Source of the DNA: Halomonas urumqiensis
Lineage (GTDB): Bacteria; Pseudomonadota; Gammaproteobacteria; Pseudomonadales; Halomonadaceae
Length of the DNA: 64,000 bases
NCBI RefSeq assembly: GCF_003028575.1
Contig: NZ_PYUD01000001.1
Coordinates: forward strand, 1,178,001 to 1,242,000
Direction: 5' to 3'
Shown here piece by piece: positions 43,855 through 53,038 of this stretch. The first letter of the stretch is position 1; each line of letters opens with the position of its first letter. The translations under genes were made by a program, and so were the position numbers. The notes beneath the pieces were generated by a model, which saw only the letters and a list, made by a program, of their open reading frames with translations, did no database searches and was not told where the DNA came from.

Positions 43855-45234
43855 ATGCACCTTCACATCCTCGGCATCTGCGGGACCTTCATGGGTAGCC
43901 TGGCGCTGCTGGCCCGCGACCTGGGGCTCACCGTCAGCGGGTCGGATGCCAATGTCTATCCGCCCATGAGCACGCAGCTCGAACAGGCGGGAATCACGCT
44001 GTGCGAGGGCTATTCCGCCGACAACCTCGTTCCCCGCCCTGACCTGGTGGTCATCGGCAATGCGCTGTCACGTGGCAATCCCGAAGTCGAAGCGGTGCTT
44101 GATCATGACCTTGCCTACGTGTCCGGCCCCCAGTGGCTGGCAGAACACGTTCTGCCGGGAAGACGCGTGGTAGCGGTGGCGGGTACCCATGGCAAGACCA
44201 CCACCGCGAGCCTCACCGCCTGGCTTCTCGAATCGGCCGGGCTTGCACCGGGATTTCTCATCGGCGGGGTGCCGCGCAACTTTGGTGTCTCGGCGCGCCT
44301 GGGTGATGAGACAGCACCCTTCGTGGTCGAGGCCGATGAGTACGACACGGCATTCTTCGACAAGCGCTCCAAGTTCGTTCACTACCGCCCCGAGATCGCC
44401 GTGCTTGGCAATCTCGAGTTCGACCATGCCGATATCTTCCCCGACCTGGCGGCCATTGAACGGCAGTTTCATCATCTGGTGCGCACCGTGCCCGCTCGCG
44501 GCCGGCTGTTGGTTGCCGACCAGGAGCCCGCGCTGGATAGGGTGCTCGAGATGGGCTGCTGGACCCCGGTGACGCGGTTCGGTGTCGAGCAGACGAGCGC
44601 CTGGCGAATCGATTGCGAGCGTGAGGATGCCTCGCGTTTTCGTGTCATTCATACCCAGGGAGATACTGACGAGGATGCCGTGGTCGACTGGCCGCTGACG
44701 GGCGTGCACAACGCGCGCAATGCGTTGGCGGCGCTGGCCGCCGCGCATGGCTGTGGCGTCGACCTGGCGCGAGGGGCGGCGGCGCTGGCGCGCTTCGAGA
44801 CACCCCGCAGGCGTCAGGAGCTGCGTGGCGAGATAGCCGGTATCCAGGTCATCGATGACTTCGCCCATCATCCCACGGCGATCACTTCCACCCTCGAGGG
44901 GCTGCGAGCGGCGACTCCGCGGGGTCGGCTGCTGGCGGTGATCGAGCCGCGTTCCAACACCATGCGCCTGGGAACACTGCGTGACCGCCTGGCGGCATGT
45001 GTCGCGGCGGCGGACCTGGCGTACTGGTTTCAGCCCCCAGGGCTTGACTGGTCGCTCGCGCCGATTCTCGAAGCGAGCCCGGTGCCGGCCGTCCAGTTCG
45101 ATGACATCGATGCCCTGGTCACGGCACTGGTTGATGAGGCGCGGCCCTATGACCGTATCGTGGTGATGTCCAATGGCGGCTTTGGCGGCATTCATGAGAA
45201 ATTGCTGGCGGCGCTGGAGGTGGCCCATGGCTAG
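43855..45234 (+). CDS. mpl: Murein tripeptide ligase Mpl
   Basis: Recycles the murein peptide by joining it to UDP-MurNAc, 459 aa Mur ligase. Starts MHLHILGICGTFMGSLALLARDLG; ATP loop VAGTHGKTTTASL, EADEYDTAFFDKRSKFVHYRP and DDFAHHPTAI are Mpl signatures. Start at 43855 behind CGGAGAGA. Overlaps ubiX by 8 bases. Confidence 0.94.
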   Translation: MHLHILGICGTFMGSLALLARDLGLTVSGSDANVYPPMSTQLEQAGITLCEGYSADNLVPRPDLVVIGNALSRGNPEVEAVLDHDLAYVSGPQWLAEHVLPGRRVVAVAGTHGKTTTASLTAWLLESAGLAPGFLIGGVPRNFGVSARLGDETAPFVVEADEYDTAFFDKRSKFVHYRPEIAVLGNLEFDHADIFPDLAAIERQFHHLVRTVPARGRLLVADQEPALDRVLEMGCWTPVTRFGVEQTSAWRIDCEREDASRFRVIHTQGDTDEDAVVDWPLTGVHNARNALAALAAAHGCGVDLARGAAALARFETPRRRQELRGEIAGIQVIDDFAHHPTAITSTLEGLRAATPRGRLLAVIEPRSNTMRLGTLRDRLAACVAAADLAYWFQPPGLDWSLAPILEASPVPAVQFDDIDALVTALVDEARPYDRIVVMSNGGFGGIHEKLLAALEVAHG

Positions 45235-45871
45235 GACCGAAGGCAGCTCGGCCTTTCTTCCGCCGGTGACGGTGGCGCTGACCGGTGCCTCCGGAGCTCA
45301 GTACGGCCTGCGGCTGATTGAAGCGCTGGTCGGGGCGGGACATGAGGTGTGGGTGATGATTTCCAAGGCGGCGCACCTGGTGATCGCCACCGAAACCGAC
45401 GACGAGCTGCCGGCGCGACCGGCGCGCCTGGTCGAGGCGTTGAGCCAACGCAGCGGTGCGGCCCCTGGGCAAATTCGTTGTTTCGCCCGCGAGGACTGGA
45501 TGGCGCCCGTGGCATCGGGTTCCGGCGCGCCCTCGTCGATGGTGATCTGTCCTTGTTCCACCGGCACGCTCTCGGCGGTGGCGACGGGTGCCAGCAACAA
45601 CCTGATCGAACGTGCCGCCGACGTGGCGCTCAAGGAGCGTCGCCAGCTGATCCTGGTGCCACGCGAGACGCCCTTCTCGGCGATTCATCTGGAGCACATG
45701 CTCTCGCTTACCCGCATGGGGGCGGTGATCCTGCCGGCGGCACCAGGGTTCTACCATCGGCCCGAGTCCATCGAGGACATGGTGGATTTCATCGTCGCAC
45801 GTATCCTCAACCAACTCGGAATCGCGCACCGATTGGTACCGCGCTGGGGGGAGTCAGCGGCAAGCGACTAA
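45227..45871 (+). CDS. ubiX: Flavin prenyltransferase UbiX
   Basis: Makes the prenylated FMN cofactor used by UbiD in ubiquinone synthesis, 214 aa. Motifs: VALTGASGAQYGLRLIEAL, CPCSTGTLSAVATGASNNLIERAADV and LVPRETPFSAIHLEHM. Start inside the mpl end (CTGGAGG ribosome site), so translation is probably coupled. Its stop lies in a 21-bp tandem duplication. Confidence 0.93.
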   Translation: MARTEGSSAFLPPVTVALTGASGAQYGLRLIEALVGAGHEVWVMISKAAHLVIATETDDELPARPARLVEALSQRSGAAPGQIRCFAREDWMAPVASGSGAPSSMVICPCSTGTLSAVATGASNNLIERAADVALKERRQLILVPRETPFSAIHLEHMLSLTRMGAVILPAAPGFYHRPESIEDMVDFIVARILNQLGIAHRLVPRWGESAASD

Positions 45872-45901
45872 TGCCGGGTAGCAAGCGACTAACGCCGGAT
45901 A
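45860..45901. repeat. 21-bp tandem duplication at ubiX end
   Basis: GCAAGCGACTAATGCCGGGTA followed directly by a second copy with two changes. The ubiX stop codon is in the first copy. Confidence 0.85.
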
Positions 45902-45962
45902 GAGAGTCGACCGGCATCATTTGCCAGTCCGTTGCATGTCGTGACGACAAGGAGGTTCTTGG

Positions 45963-46586
45963 ATGATCAGCCTGGGGTTGTTGTCGGTCTTCGTACCGAC
46001 ATTCCTGTTCGTATCGCTGACCCCCGGGATGTGCATGACGCTGTCCATGGTGCTGGGAATGACCCAGGGGGTTCGTCGTACCCTGTGGATGATGGTCGGC
46101 GAACTGGCCGGTGTCGCCCTGGTGGCTGCCTCCGCTGGTGCGGGGGTCGCCACCCTGATGCTGCGCCAGCCGGAACTGTTTGCGCTGTTCAAGTGGGTGG
46201 GCGGCTGCTACCTCGGCTACCTGGGGGTGATGATGTGGCGCTCGCGCGGTCGCATGGCGATTCCGCTGGAGCAGGTCGAGCTTGCGCCGGCGGGGCGGTG
46301 TCAACTGGCCTTGCAGGGGTTTGTCACTGCGGTCGCCAACCCCAAGGGGTGGGCCTTCTTCGTGGCATTGTTGCCTCCCTTTCTCGATGCCTCGCGCCCG
46401 CTCGTGGGCCAGCTTGCGGTATTGATTGCGGTGATTCTGATCATCGAGTTCCTGGCACTGCTGCTCTACGCCGCGGGTGGCAGCAGCCTGCGGCGTGCGC
46501 TTGGCAAGAGCGATAACGTCCGCTTGCTCAATCGCATCGCCGGTACGCTGATGGTAGGTGTCGGCATCTGGCTCGCGCTTGGTTAG
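45963..46586 (+). CDS. LysE/RhtB family amino acid exporter
   Basis: 207 aa with six hydrophobic helices. The family start is clear: FVPTFLFVSLTPGMCMTLSMVLGMTQGVRRTLWMM, and NPKGWAFFVALLPPFL mid-protein. Exports amino acids or analogues; substrate not readable. Preceded by AAGGAGG. Its last 4 bases overlap the convergent DedA-PAP2 gene. Confidence 0.88.
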   Translation: MISLGLLSVFVPTFLFVSLTPGMCMTLSMVLGMTQGVRRTLWMMVGELAGVALVAASAGAGVATLMLRQPELFALFKWVGGCYLGYLGVMMWRSRGRMAIPLEQVELAPAGRCQLALQGFVTAVANPKGWAFFVALLPPFLDASRPLVGQLAVLIAVILIIEFLALLLYAAGGSSLRRALGKSDNVRLLNRIAGTLMVGVGIWLALG

Positions 46587-47983
46587 ACGGCTGGCAGCAA
46601 GGTCACCCGCATCGCTACCAGAAGCGCGGAGAGCAGGGCGAGCCTGCCGGCGGGACAGGGCGCAATGGAGGCTCTCGGCCTGGCCTGCCAGGCAAGCTGT
46701 GCCAGCGCACATACCACCAGGCCAAGCAACGCGCCACCGATCAGGTCACTCAGCCAGTGGACTCCGATCAACAGCCGTGACAGTGCCATGGGCACCACCG
46801 CCACGATGGCGCCCCAATACGCCAAGTGACGGTGCCTGTGCGGGAGTTCCCGGGCGATGAACAGCGCCCCGAGCCCCGCGACCACCACCATGGTCGAGGT
46901 GTGGGCGCTGGGGTAGGAAAATGAATCGGCGAGGTGTTCAGGCGTGCTCGGGCGTGGCCGTCCGATGGCCAGCTTGGTGAGGGTGTTCAGCAGAGCAGTC
47001 CCGGCTAACGCACTGGCAAGAAGCGTGAAGGCGGCGAATTTGCGATGCCATGCCAGCCATCCAAGCCAGGGCATCATCAGCGCGCTGATACCCCACATGT
47101 CACCGCTTCGCGCAAGCCACTCGCCCAGGATGACGAGCCATGGGGTCGCAAGTGCCGCGAACAGGGAATGTACCTGGGCGTCCAGTGGAAGTGGGCCACC
47201 ATTGGGCACCATCAGGGTCCAGCCTGACCAGCCGCCGAGTGAAAGGATCAGCAGCAACCAGCTGGCAAGCGGGACCTCGCCCTCGCCTGTGCCGCGCTGT
47301 GAGAGCCACAGACGGCGCATCACCGGATGACGCCGCGAGAGGTTGGCGGCCAGACGGTAGAGCCGGCCGGGGCGAGTCACTTCATGGCGTAGCCAGGAGA
47401 ATGCCACCGCCAGAACAATCACGATGATGGCGAGCAAAATCAGAGCATTACGTGCTTCTTGCGGAAGATCGAGGACTTGCTGCCACCCGCGTCCCAGTAG
47501 ATAACCCGGTAGGATATAGGCGGGTGCCCAGAGTGCCGCGGACAGTACGTTGGCAAACAGGAAATGGCGCGGCGGCATCTTCAGCATGCCGGCGATCAGG
47601 GGAATCACTGGCCGCACCGGGCCGACGAAGCGGCCCAGCAGTACCGACAACATCCCGTAGCGCTTGAAGAAGCGCGCCGCTCGTGCCAGCCATTCGGGGT
47701 GTCGCGACAGCGGCCACAGCCGAGTGGTCCGTTCGTGCTGGGTATAGCCGAGTAGATAGCTGACGCCGTCTCCGGCCACCGCACCCACGAACGCCACTGC
47801 AATCACCCACGGCAGTTCCAGTTGCTGGTGGCCGGCAAGCGAGGCAGTGGCGGTGATCAACAATACCCCAGGCACCAGCAGACCGATCAGTGCCAGTGAT
47901 TCCACCAGTGCGATCAGACCGATGATCGCCAGCAGCCAGCCGGGCGAGGGTGACAGCTGGTTGAGCACCTCGATCAGGTTCAT
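46583..47983 (-). CDS. DedA-PAP2 phosphatase fusion membrane protein
   Basis: 466 aa. Residues 1-200 are a DedA domain (EVLNQLSPSPGWLL, VGAVAGDGVSYLLG, LLGRFVGPVRPVIPLIAGM); residues 240-440 are a PAP2 lipid phosphatase with all three motifs: KLAIGRPRP, PSAHTSTM and SRLLIGVHWLSDLIGG. The fusion is known in proteobacteria and fits flipping plus dephosphorylation of a lipid phosphate carrier such as undecaprenyl-PP. Start behind AAGGAG at 47983. Confidence 0.88.
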   Translation of the reverse strand: MNLIEVLNQLSPSPGWLLAIIGLIALVESLALIGLLVPGVLLITATASLAGHQQLELPWVIAVAFVGAVAGDGVSYLLGYTQHERTTRLWPLSRHPEWLARAARFFKRYGMLSVLLGRFVGPVRPVIPLIAGMLKMPPRHFLFANVLSAALWAPAYILPGYLLGRGWQQVLDLPQEARNALILLAIIVIVLAVAFSWLRHEVTRPGRLYRLAANLSRRHPVMRRLWLSQRGTGEGEVPLASWLLLILSLGGWSGWTLMVPNGGPLPLDAQVHSLFAALATPWLVILGEWLARSGDMWGISALMMPWLGWLAWHRKFAAFTLLASALAGTALLNTLTKLAIGRPRPSTPEHLADSFSYPSAHTSTMVVVAGLGALFIARELPHRHRHLAYWGAIVAVVPMALSRLLIGVHWLSDLIGGALLGLVVCALAQLAWQARPRASIAPCPAGRLALLSALLVAMRVTLLPAV

Positions 47984-48055
47984 GCTCGGCTCCTTGAGCA
48001 ACGCCGCTGGCATTCCTTTGGCGGCAAGCGGTCGGCGTGACCCTCGATTAAAGGC

Positions 48056-48982
48056 TCAGGCATCGGCCAGGCGTTGGGTGTTGGCCTGGAGACGCCGGCT
48101 GAAATGCTCGGGTGGTTCTTGGGGTCGCAGGTGGCAGATGCGCATGCGTGTCTGCACCTGGCCCGTGTCCAGCAGAATCATGCGATGCAGGGCCTGCTCG
48201 ATACGCTGGCGCACCAGCAGGGCACCATTCTCGGTGGTATCCGGCAGCACCAGCCAGAAATCCGCGATGTTTTCCCGGCCCAGCAGGTCGTGGTCGCGGC
48301 TGTGGGCTTCCACGGCATTGCACAGGGCGGCAAGCAGCGCCTTGCGCGCCCGCGTGCCAAACTGCTCTTCAGCCATCTCCAGTTGCGGCAGGTGAATCAG
48401 CAGTACGGCAAGCGTCTGGCCAAGCAGCTCGGCGCGATCACACTCGCTCTGCATTCGGTCCTGAAGTGGCTCGCGCCGCAGCGCCTGGCATTCGGCATCG
48501 ACAGGGTCTGTGGCCTGCAGCAGCGCTTGTTGGTGCAGCAACTCCCACGGCGCCAGGGCGGCGGCGATGACCAGGCCAAGGTAGGCCAAGGTCAGGTCCA
48601 GGCTGACCAGGTGATCGCCGAGCACCAGCCAGATCGGGATCAAGGTGGCATTGAGCAGCATGGCGGGGCCTAATGGCAGCAGCACCAGGGTCAGGACGGG
48701 AGGCAGCCCCAGCCATAGTGGAGCCAGTTCGCTGTGGTAGGGCAATTCCACGGCGATCAACAGGTAGCCGCAGATCAGCACCAGGTAGGCCGAGAGCCTG
48801 GCGGTATCCTCTTGTCCCAGGCGCAACAAGGCGGCAACCAGCATCAACGGGGCGAGCAGTGCCGGTAGCAGGATCCGCGCATAGTCGCCCATCAAGTAGA
48901 GCCACATGGCCATGCCAAACAGCAGCATGCCACCGCTGGCATAGATCAACGCGTGCAGGCTGGCCTGCCGAGGTTCATGCAT
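48056..48982 (-). CDS. Membrane protein with degenerate GGDEF-like domain
   Basis: 308 aa. Five or six N-terminal helices (about 12-150), then a domain aligned by eye to GGDEF proteins: TDPVDAE (usual TDPLTGL), AVLLIHLPQLEMAEEQFGTRARKALLAAL, and LLGRENIADFWLVLPDT where GGDEF reads NIADF. Key catalytic and metal residues are missing, so no diguanylate cyclase activity is expected. Overlaps its upstream neighbour by 8 bases. Confidence 0.72.
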   Translation of the reverse strand: MHEPRQASLHALIYASGGMLLFGMAMWLYLMGDYARILLPALLAPLMLVAALLRLGQEDTARLSAYLVLICGYLLIAVELPYHSELAPLWLGLPPVLTLVLLPLGPAMLLNATLIPIWLVLGDHLVSLDLTLAYLGLVIAAALAPWELLHQQALLQATDPVDAECQALRREPLQDRMQSECDRAELLGQTLAVLLIHLPQLEMAEEQFGTRARKALLAALCNAVEAHSRDHDLLGRENIADFWLVLPDTTENGALLVRQRIEQALHRMILLDTGQVQTRMRICHLRPQEPPEHFSRRLQANTQRLADA

Positions 48983-49844
48983 CGCGTGGCTCCTCGATCA
49001 CCAGGAAGGCATCACGTTGAGTCGACAGCGCTCGACACTCATCACCGAGCGAGGTCACTTGGCTCAGCGGCAGGGCGCGCATGCGCTCGATGGGCCCAAG
49101 CTGGTCGAGCAGCGCCTTCCTGCGTTGTTCGCCTTGCGCGGCGTCACGGCTCAATAGCAGCGCCGCAAGGGTTCGGCCGTCCAGGCGATAGCAGTGTTCG
49201 AAGGTTCGGGTCAGCTCGCAGAGTCGCTGTGCCAGCGGCCAGAGGTGGCGACGCGAGGTGCGTAGAAGCAATAGTTCGCACTGGACGCCGTCTCGCTGGG
49301 CACGGGCGCGTTCCCTGACCAGATCACGTGTCAGCTGCGTGCGCGGCCAGAGTCGCAGGCCCGGAATCAGCCTGGCGCGTTGGCGAGCCAACCCATGCTG
49401 AGGGTGCATGGCGCGCGATCTGATGAACCCGAGAAAGAGGATGGCCGCCAGCAGCAGACCCGATAGCAGGGCGTGTTCCGGCGGTAGGCGGTTGGCCATC
49501 CACCACCAGGTCAGGGCCGCCAGCAGTGCGTTGAGTCCGGCCATCCAGGTCGGCTGTGGCAGCATGATCAGCGCCGCCCAAGCCCACAGCCACAACGGGA
49601 AGCGGTCCGGGGCGATCCACAGCAAGGCCGCCAGCAACAGGCTTGGCAGCAATTGCCAGGGCACCATGGCGGGCCGTCGGTGACTGAATTCGACCAGCAG
49701 CGCTGAAATGCCAAGCCACGCACTTGCCAGCGACAGCAACCATGCTTCGGTAAGGGTGCTCGATGACCAGGCCATCAGCGCCGACAACAGGGCCGCTATC
49801 AGCAGGTTGCAGCGCAGCAGGCCGATTTTGTACTTGCTCTGCAT
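48975..49844 (-). CDS. Membrane protein, second GGDEF-like remnant
   Basis: 289 aa. Six or so N-terminal helices, then about 140 residues with the same length and order as the downstream partner (WPRTQLTRDLVRERARAQRDGVQCELLLL ... RLDGRTLAALLLS), but even less like GGDEF. Not recognised with certainty. The 8-base overlap with the following gene suggests they are made together as a pair. Confidence 0.65.
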   Translation of the reverse strand: MQSKYKIGLLRCNLLIAALLSALMAWSSSTLTEAWLLSLASAWLGISALLVEFSHRRPAMVPWQLLPSLLLAALLWIAPDRFPLWLWAWAALIMLPQPTWMAGLNALLAALTWWWMANRLPPEHALLSGLLLAAILFLGFIRSRAMHPQHGLARQRARLIPGLRLWPRTQLTRDLVRERARAQRDGVQCELLLLRTSRRHLWPLAQRLCELTRTFEHCYRLDGRTLAALLLSRDAAQGEQRRKALLDQLGPIERMRALPLSQVTSLGDECRALSTQRDAFLVIEEPRDA

Positions 49845-49998
49845 GGTGGCTTACTATGACTCCCTTGACCCGCACTGGCTGGGGGTTCCCTTCCAGACAA
49901 TAAAGCACAGCTCATACATTACGTCGTGAATGAATGAACACCCAGTATAACGTCATGGCCTGCGCTTTCGGCCATGCCCACAGGAGACACTCTTCGGC

Positions 49999-51309
49999 AT
50001 GACAGCTCAAGTCACCCGATCCGACGCCAGCGCCGTTGGCCTTGCTGATGACGCGGATATCGACGCCTACATGAACCGCCTGGGGCAGGCTGCCAGAGCC
50101 GCCTCGACTGTCATGCGCCGCACGCCGACAGGGCCCAAGAATGCCGCGCTCGCCGCCATGGCCAGCCGCCTGGAAGCCGCACGAGGCGAGGTGCTTGCCG
50201 CCAATGATCGTGATCTGTCACGTGGCCGCGACAATGGTCTCGATGCGGCGCTTCTCGACCGCCTGGCACTCGATGACAAGCGGGTGGATGCCATGATCGA
50301 GGGGCTGAGGCAGGTCGCGGCATTACCTGACCCGGTCGGCGAAATCGACGGCTTGCACTATCGGCCCAGTGGCATTCAGCTCGGCCAGATGCGCGTGCCG
50401 CTGGGCGTCATTGGCATCATCTACGAGTCGCGACCCAACGTCACCCTCGAAGCGGCAAGCCTGTGCCTGAAATCCGGTAATGCCTGCATCCTGCGAGGTG
50501 GTTCCGAGGCCCGAGAGTCCAATGCCGCCATCGCCGCCTGCATTGGCGAGGGTCTGGCGGATGCGGGGCTTCCGGTGAGTGCCGTTCAGGTGGTGGCGAC
50601 CACCGACCGCGCCGCCGTGGGTCGAATGATCAGCATGCCCGAATACGTCGACGTGATCATTCCGCGTGGCGGCAAGTCACTGATCGAGCGAATCTCCCGT
50701 GAGGCGAAGGTGCCGGTGATCAAGCACCTGGATGGCGTCTGCCACGTGTATATCGATGCCACGGCGGATCTCGACAAGGCGTTGGCCATCGCGGTCAATG
50801 CCAAGACGCACCGCTACGGCACGTGCAACACCATGGAAACGCTGTTGATCGATGCTCCGGTGGCAGCGACGCTGCTGCCGCGCCTTGCCGCTGCCTATGC
50901 TCAGCATGGGGTCGAGTTGCGAGGCTGTTCGCGCAGCCGTGAGCTGCTAGAGGGCATCCTTGAGGCCACCGAGGAAGATTGGTATGCCGAGTACCTGGCC
51001 CCGGTGTTGGCGATCCGCGTGGTCGATGGCATCGATGAGGCCATCGAGCATATCGAGCGTTACGGCTCCCATCACACTGACGCCATCGTCACTGAACAGT
51101 ATGGGCTGGCGCGCCGCTTCATGGCCGAGGTCGATTCCAGCTCGGTGATGGTCAATGCCTCGACACGTTTCGCCGATGGGTTCGAGTATGGCCTGGGCGC
51201 CGAGATCGGCATCTCCACCGATAAGCTCCATGCGCGGGGGCCGGTGGGGCTTGAAGGCCTGACCACCCGCAAGTACGTGGTGCTCGGCGATGGGCAGGTG
51301 CGCCAGTGA
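49999..51309 (+). CDS. proA: Gamma-glutamyl phosphate reductase
   Basis: Second step of proline synthesis, 436 aa. Motifs: [38 protein letters not shown], the catalytic-Cys segment [16 protein letters not shown], and [32 protein letters not shown]. Preceded by CAGGAG. In halophiles proline is also an osmolyte. proB is not adjacent. Overlaps nadD by 4 bases (GTGA). Confidence 0.95.
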   Translation: MTAQVTRSDASAVGLADDADIDAYMNRLGQAARAASTVMRRTPTGPKNAALAAMASRLEAARGEVLAANDRDLSRGRDNGLDAALLDRLALDDKRVDAMIEGLRQVAALPDPVGEIDGLHYRPSGIQLGQMRVPLGVIGIIYESRPNVTLEAASLCLKSGNACILRGGSEARESNAAIAACIGEGLADAGLPVSAVQVVATTDRAAVGRMISMPEYVDVIIPRGGKSLIERISREAKVPVIKHLDGVCHVYIDATADLDKALAIAVNAKTHRYGTCNTMETLLIDAPVAATLLPRLAAAYAQHGVELRGCSRSRELLEGILEATEEDWYAEYLAPVLAIRVVDGIDEAIEHIERYGSHHTDAIVTEQYGLARRFMAEVDSSSVMVNASTRFADGFEYGLGAEIGISTDKLHARGPVGLEGLTTRKYVVLGDGQVRQ

Positions 51310-51992
51310 CCGAGCGCAAGCTCGAGGCAACCAAGAACGACGTTACCCACTCGCCGCGTATCGCCATGTTTGGAGGCACCTTCGATCCGGTGCATCTGGG
51401 ACATCTGCGCAGCGCCGTGGAGCTTCATGAGGCGCTGGCGCTTGATCGGGTGCACATGATTCCCGCCGCCGCGCCACCGCTGCGCGGAAAACCCCAGGTG
51501 TCTGCCGACCAGCGCCTCGAACTGCTGCGCCTGGGCATTGGCGATACCCCGGGGCTCGTCGCCGACCCCCGAGAGCTGTCACGCTCGGGCCCTTCGTACA
51601 GTGCCGATACCCTGGCCACGTTACGCGAGGAGTATGGTCGCGAGGCTCGGATCGTCATGGTGCTGGGGTTCGATGCCTTCCTGCGTCTGGCCGAGTGGCG
51701 CGATCCCGGGCGTCTTTTTGCCCTGGCACATTTGGTGGTGATCGATCGCCCCGACCATCTGGCGGAGTTGCCGAGCCCGCTCGTGGAACTGCTGACAGGT
51801 CGTGAGGTGGCCACCTCTCAAGAGTTGATGCGCAAACCAGCAGGGCACCTGCTGCGGCTTTCACTGCCTTCGCGCATGGCGATCTCGGCCACCGAGGTGC
51901 GGTGTCGCCTGGCGGGTGGGGCCAGTGTGCGTTACTTGTTGCCCGAGGCGGTGGAAGCGCATGCGCTGGCGCATGGGCTGTACCGCGATTGA
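51306..51992 (+). CDS. nadD: Nicotinate-nucleotide adenylyltransferase
   Basis: Adenylates nicotinate mononucleotide in NAD synthesis, 228 aa. [17 protein letters not shown] is the nucleotidyltransferase HxGH loop; [17 protein letters not shown] and the late [14 protein letters not shown] (ISSTxIR-type) motif fit NadD. GTG start coupled to proA. The first 18 residues are an extension. Confidence 0.93.
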   Translation: MTERKLEATKNDVTHSPRIAMFGGTFDPVHLGHLRSAVELHEALALDRVHMIPAAAPPLRGKPQVSADQRLELLRLGIGDTPGLVADPRELSRSGPSYSADTLATLREEYGREARIVMVLGFDAFLRLAEWRDPGRLFALAHLVVIDRPDHLAELPSPLVELLTGREVATSQELMRKPAGHLLRLSLPSRMAISATEVRCRLAGGASVRYLLPEAVEAHALAHGLYRD

Positions 51993-52109
51993 TGCCTTTA
52001 CGGCGCGATCGACGCTGCTTGGATGGCCGCAAGGCGGTACAATGGATTGCATGGTTCATCCGTTCCCCTTCGGCAGGCATGCCGAGGGCTGGATGGGTGG
52101 CAAATCGAA

Positions 52110-52135
52110 CACTGATCCACTACAGCGGATCAGTG
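52110..52135 (+). terminator. nadD-rsfS intercistronic hairpin
   Basis: CACTGATCC, 8-base loop, GGATCAGTG: a perfect 9-bp stem in the 177-bp gap, no T-run. May process or attenuate the transcript. Confidence 0.45.
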
Positions 52136-52169
52136 ACAGCTGACCACGAGGGGCAGACACGAAAGGCTT

Positions 52170-52547
52170 ATGCAAATTGACGCACTCAAGACTCTGGCGC
52201 TGGATGCTCTGGAGGAACTCAAGGCCAAGGACATCGCACAGCTCGATGTGTCGCGGCTGACCAGCGTAACCGACCTGATGCTGATTGCCAGTGGTACCTC
52301 CACCCGCCATGTATCGGCACTGGCGGGAAGCGTGGTCGAGAAGGCCAAGGAAAACGGTATCCAACCACTCGGTGTCGAGGGAGAGAACGGCGCCGACTGG
52401 GTATTGGTGGATCTTGGTGACGTCGTCGTCCATGTGATGATGCCCGAGACACGTGAACTCTACGATCTCGAGCGTCTTTGGGCCGACTTGCCGAGTGACC
52501 CCGAGGGCTTGCCTGCGCGAAGCGAGGGCGAGGCACACGGGGCATGA
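52170..52547 (+). CDS. rsfS: Ribosomal silencing factor RsfS
   Basis: Binds L14 and blocks subunit joining under starvation, 125 aa. Core motifs: [65 protein letters not shown]. Overlaps rlmH by 4 bases. Confidence 0.94.
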   Translation: MQIDALKTLALDALEELKAKDIAQLDVSRLTSVTDLMLIASGTSTRHVSALAGSVVEKAKENGIQPLGVEGENGADWVLVDLGDVVVHVMMPETRELYDLERLWADLPSDPEGLPARSEGEAHGA

Positions 52548-53011
52548 AGATTCGGCTGTTGGCGGTGGGGAATCGGATGCCTTCCTGGGTGACCGAGGGT
52601 GTGGCGGAGTACCGCAAACGCCTGCCTCGCGACTTCGCTTTCGAGGTGGAGGAAATCGCCCCGGGTCAGCGAGGCAAGAACGCCGACGTGCCGCGCGCCA
52701 TTGCCCTTGAGGCTGAGCGTTTGCAAGCCCGGCTCAAGGGCGATGAGCACGTCGTGGCCCTGGAGGTCGCAGGCAAGCCATGGAGTACCGAACAATTGGC
52801 GGAACATGCTGCCGAATGGCGACTGCATGGGCGCGACGTGGCCTTGCTGGTGGGAGGGCCTGACGGCCTTGCCCCGGAACTCTCGAGAAGCGCCCACCAA
52901 CGCTGGTCGTTGTCACCCTTGACGCTGCCTCATCCGCTGGTACGCATCGTGCTCGCCGAACAGCTCTACCGAGCCTGGACCCTGATGGTCGGGCATCCCT
53001 ATCACCGTTGA
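52544..53011 (+). CDS. rlmH: 23S rRNA pseudouridine1915 N3-methyltransferase
   Basis: 155 aa SPOUT methyltransferase. [16 protein letters not shown] start, [32 protein letters not shown] and the C-terminal [28 protein letters not shown] knot are complete. Usual partner of rsfS and the mrd genes. Confidence 0.95.
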   Translation: MKIRLLAVGNRMPSWVTEGVAEYRKRLPRDFAFEVEEIAPGQRGKNADVPRAIALEAERLQARLKGDEHVVALEVAGKPWSTEQLAEHAAEWRLHGRDVALLVGGPDGLAPELSRSAHQRWSLSPLTLPHPLVRIVLAEQLYRAWTLMVGHPYHR

Positions 53012-53038
53012 TGAGCCAGCCGCCTGGCGTTGAGGTCG

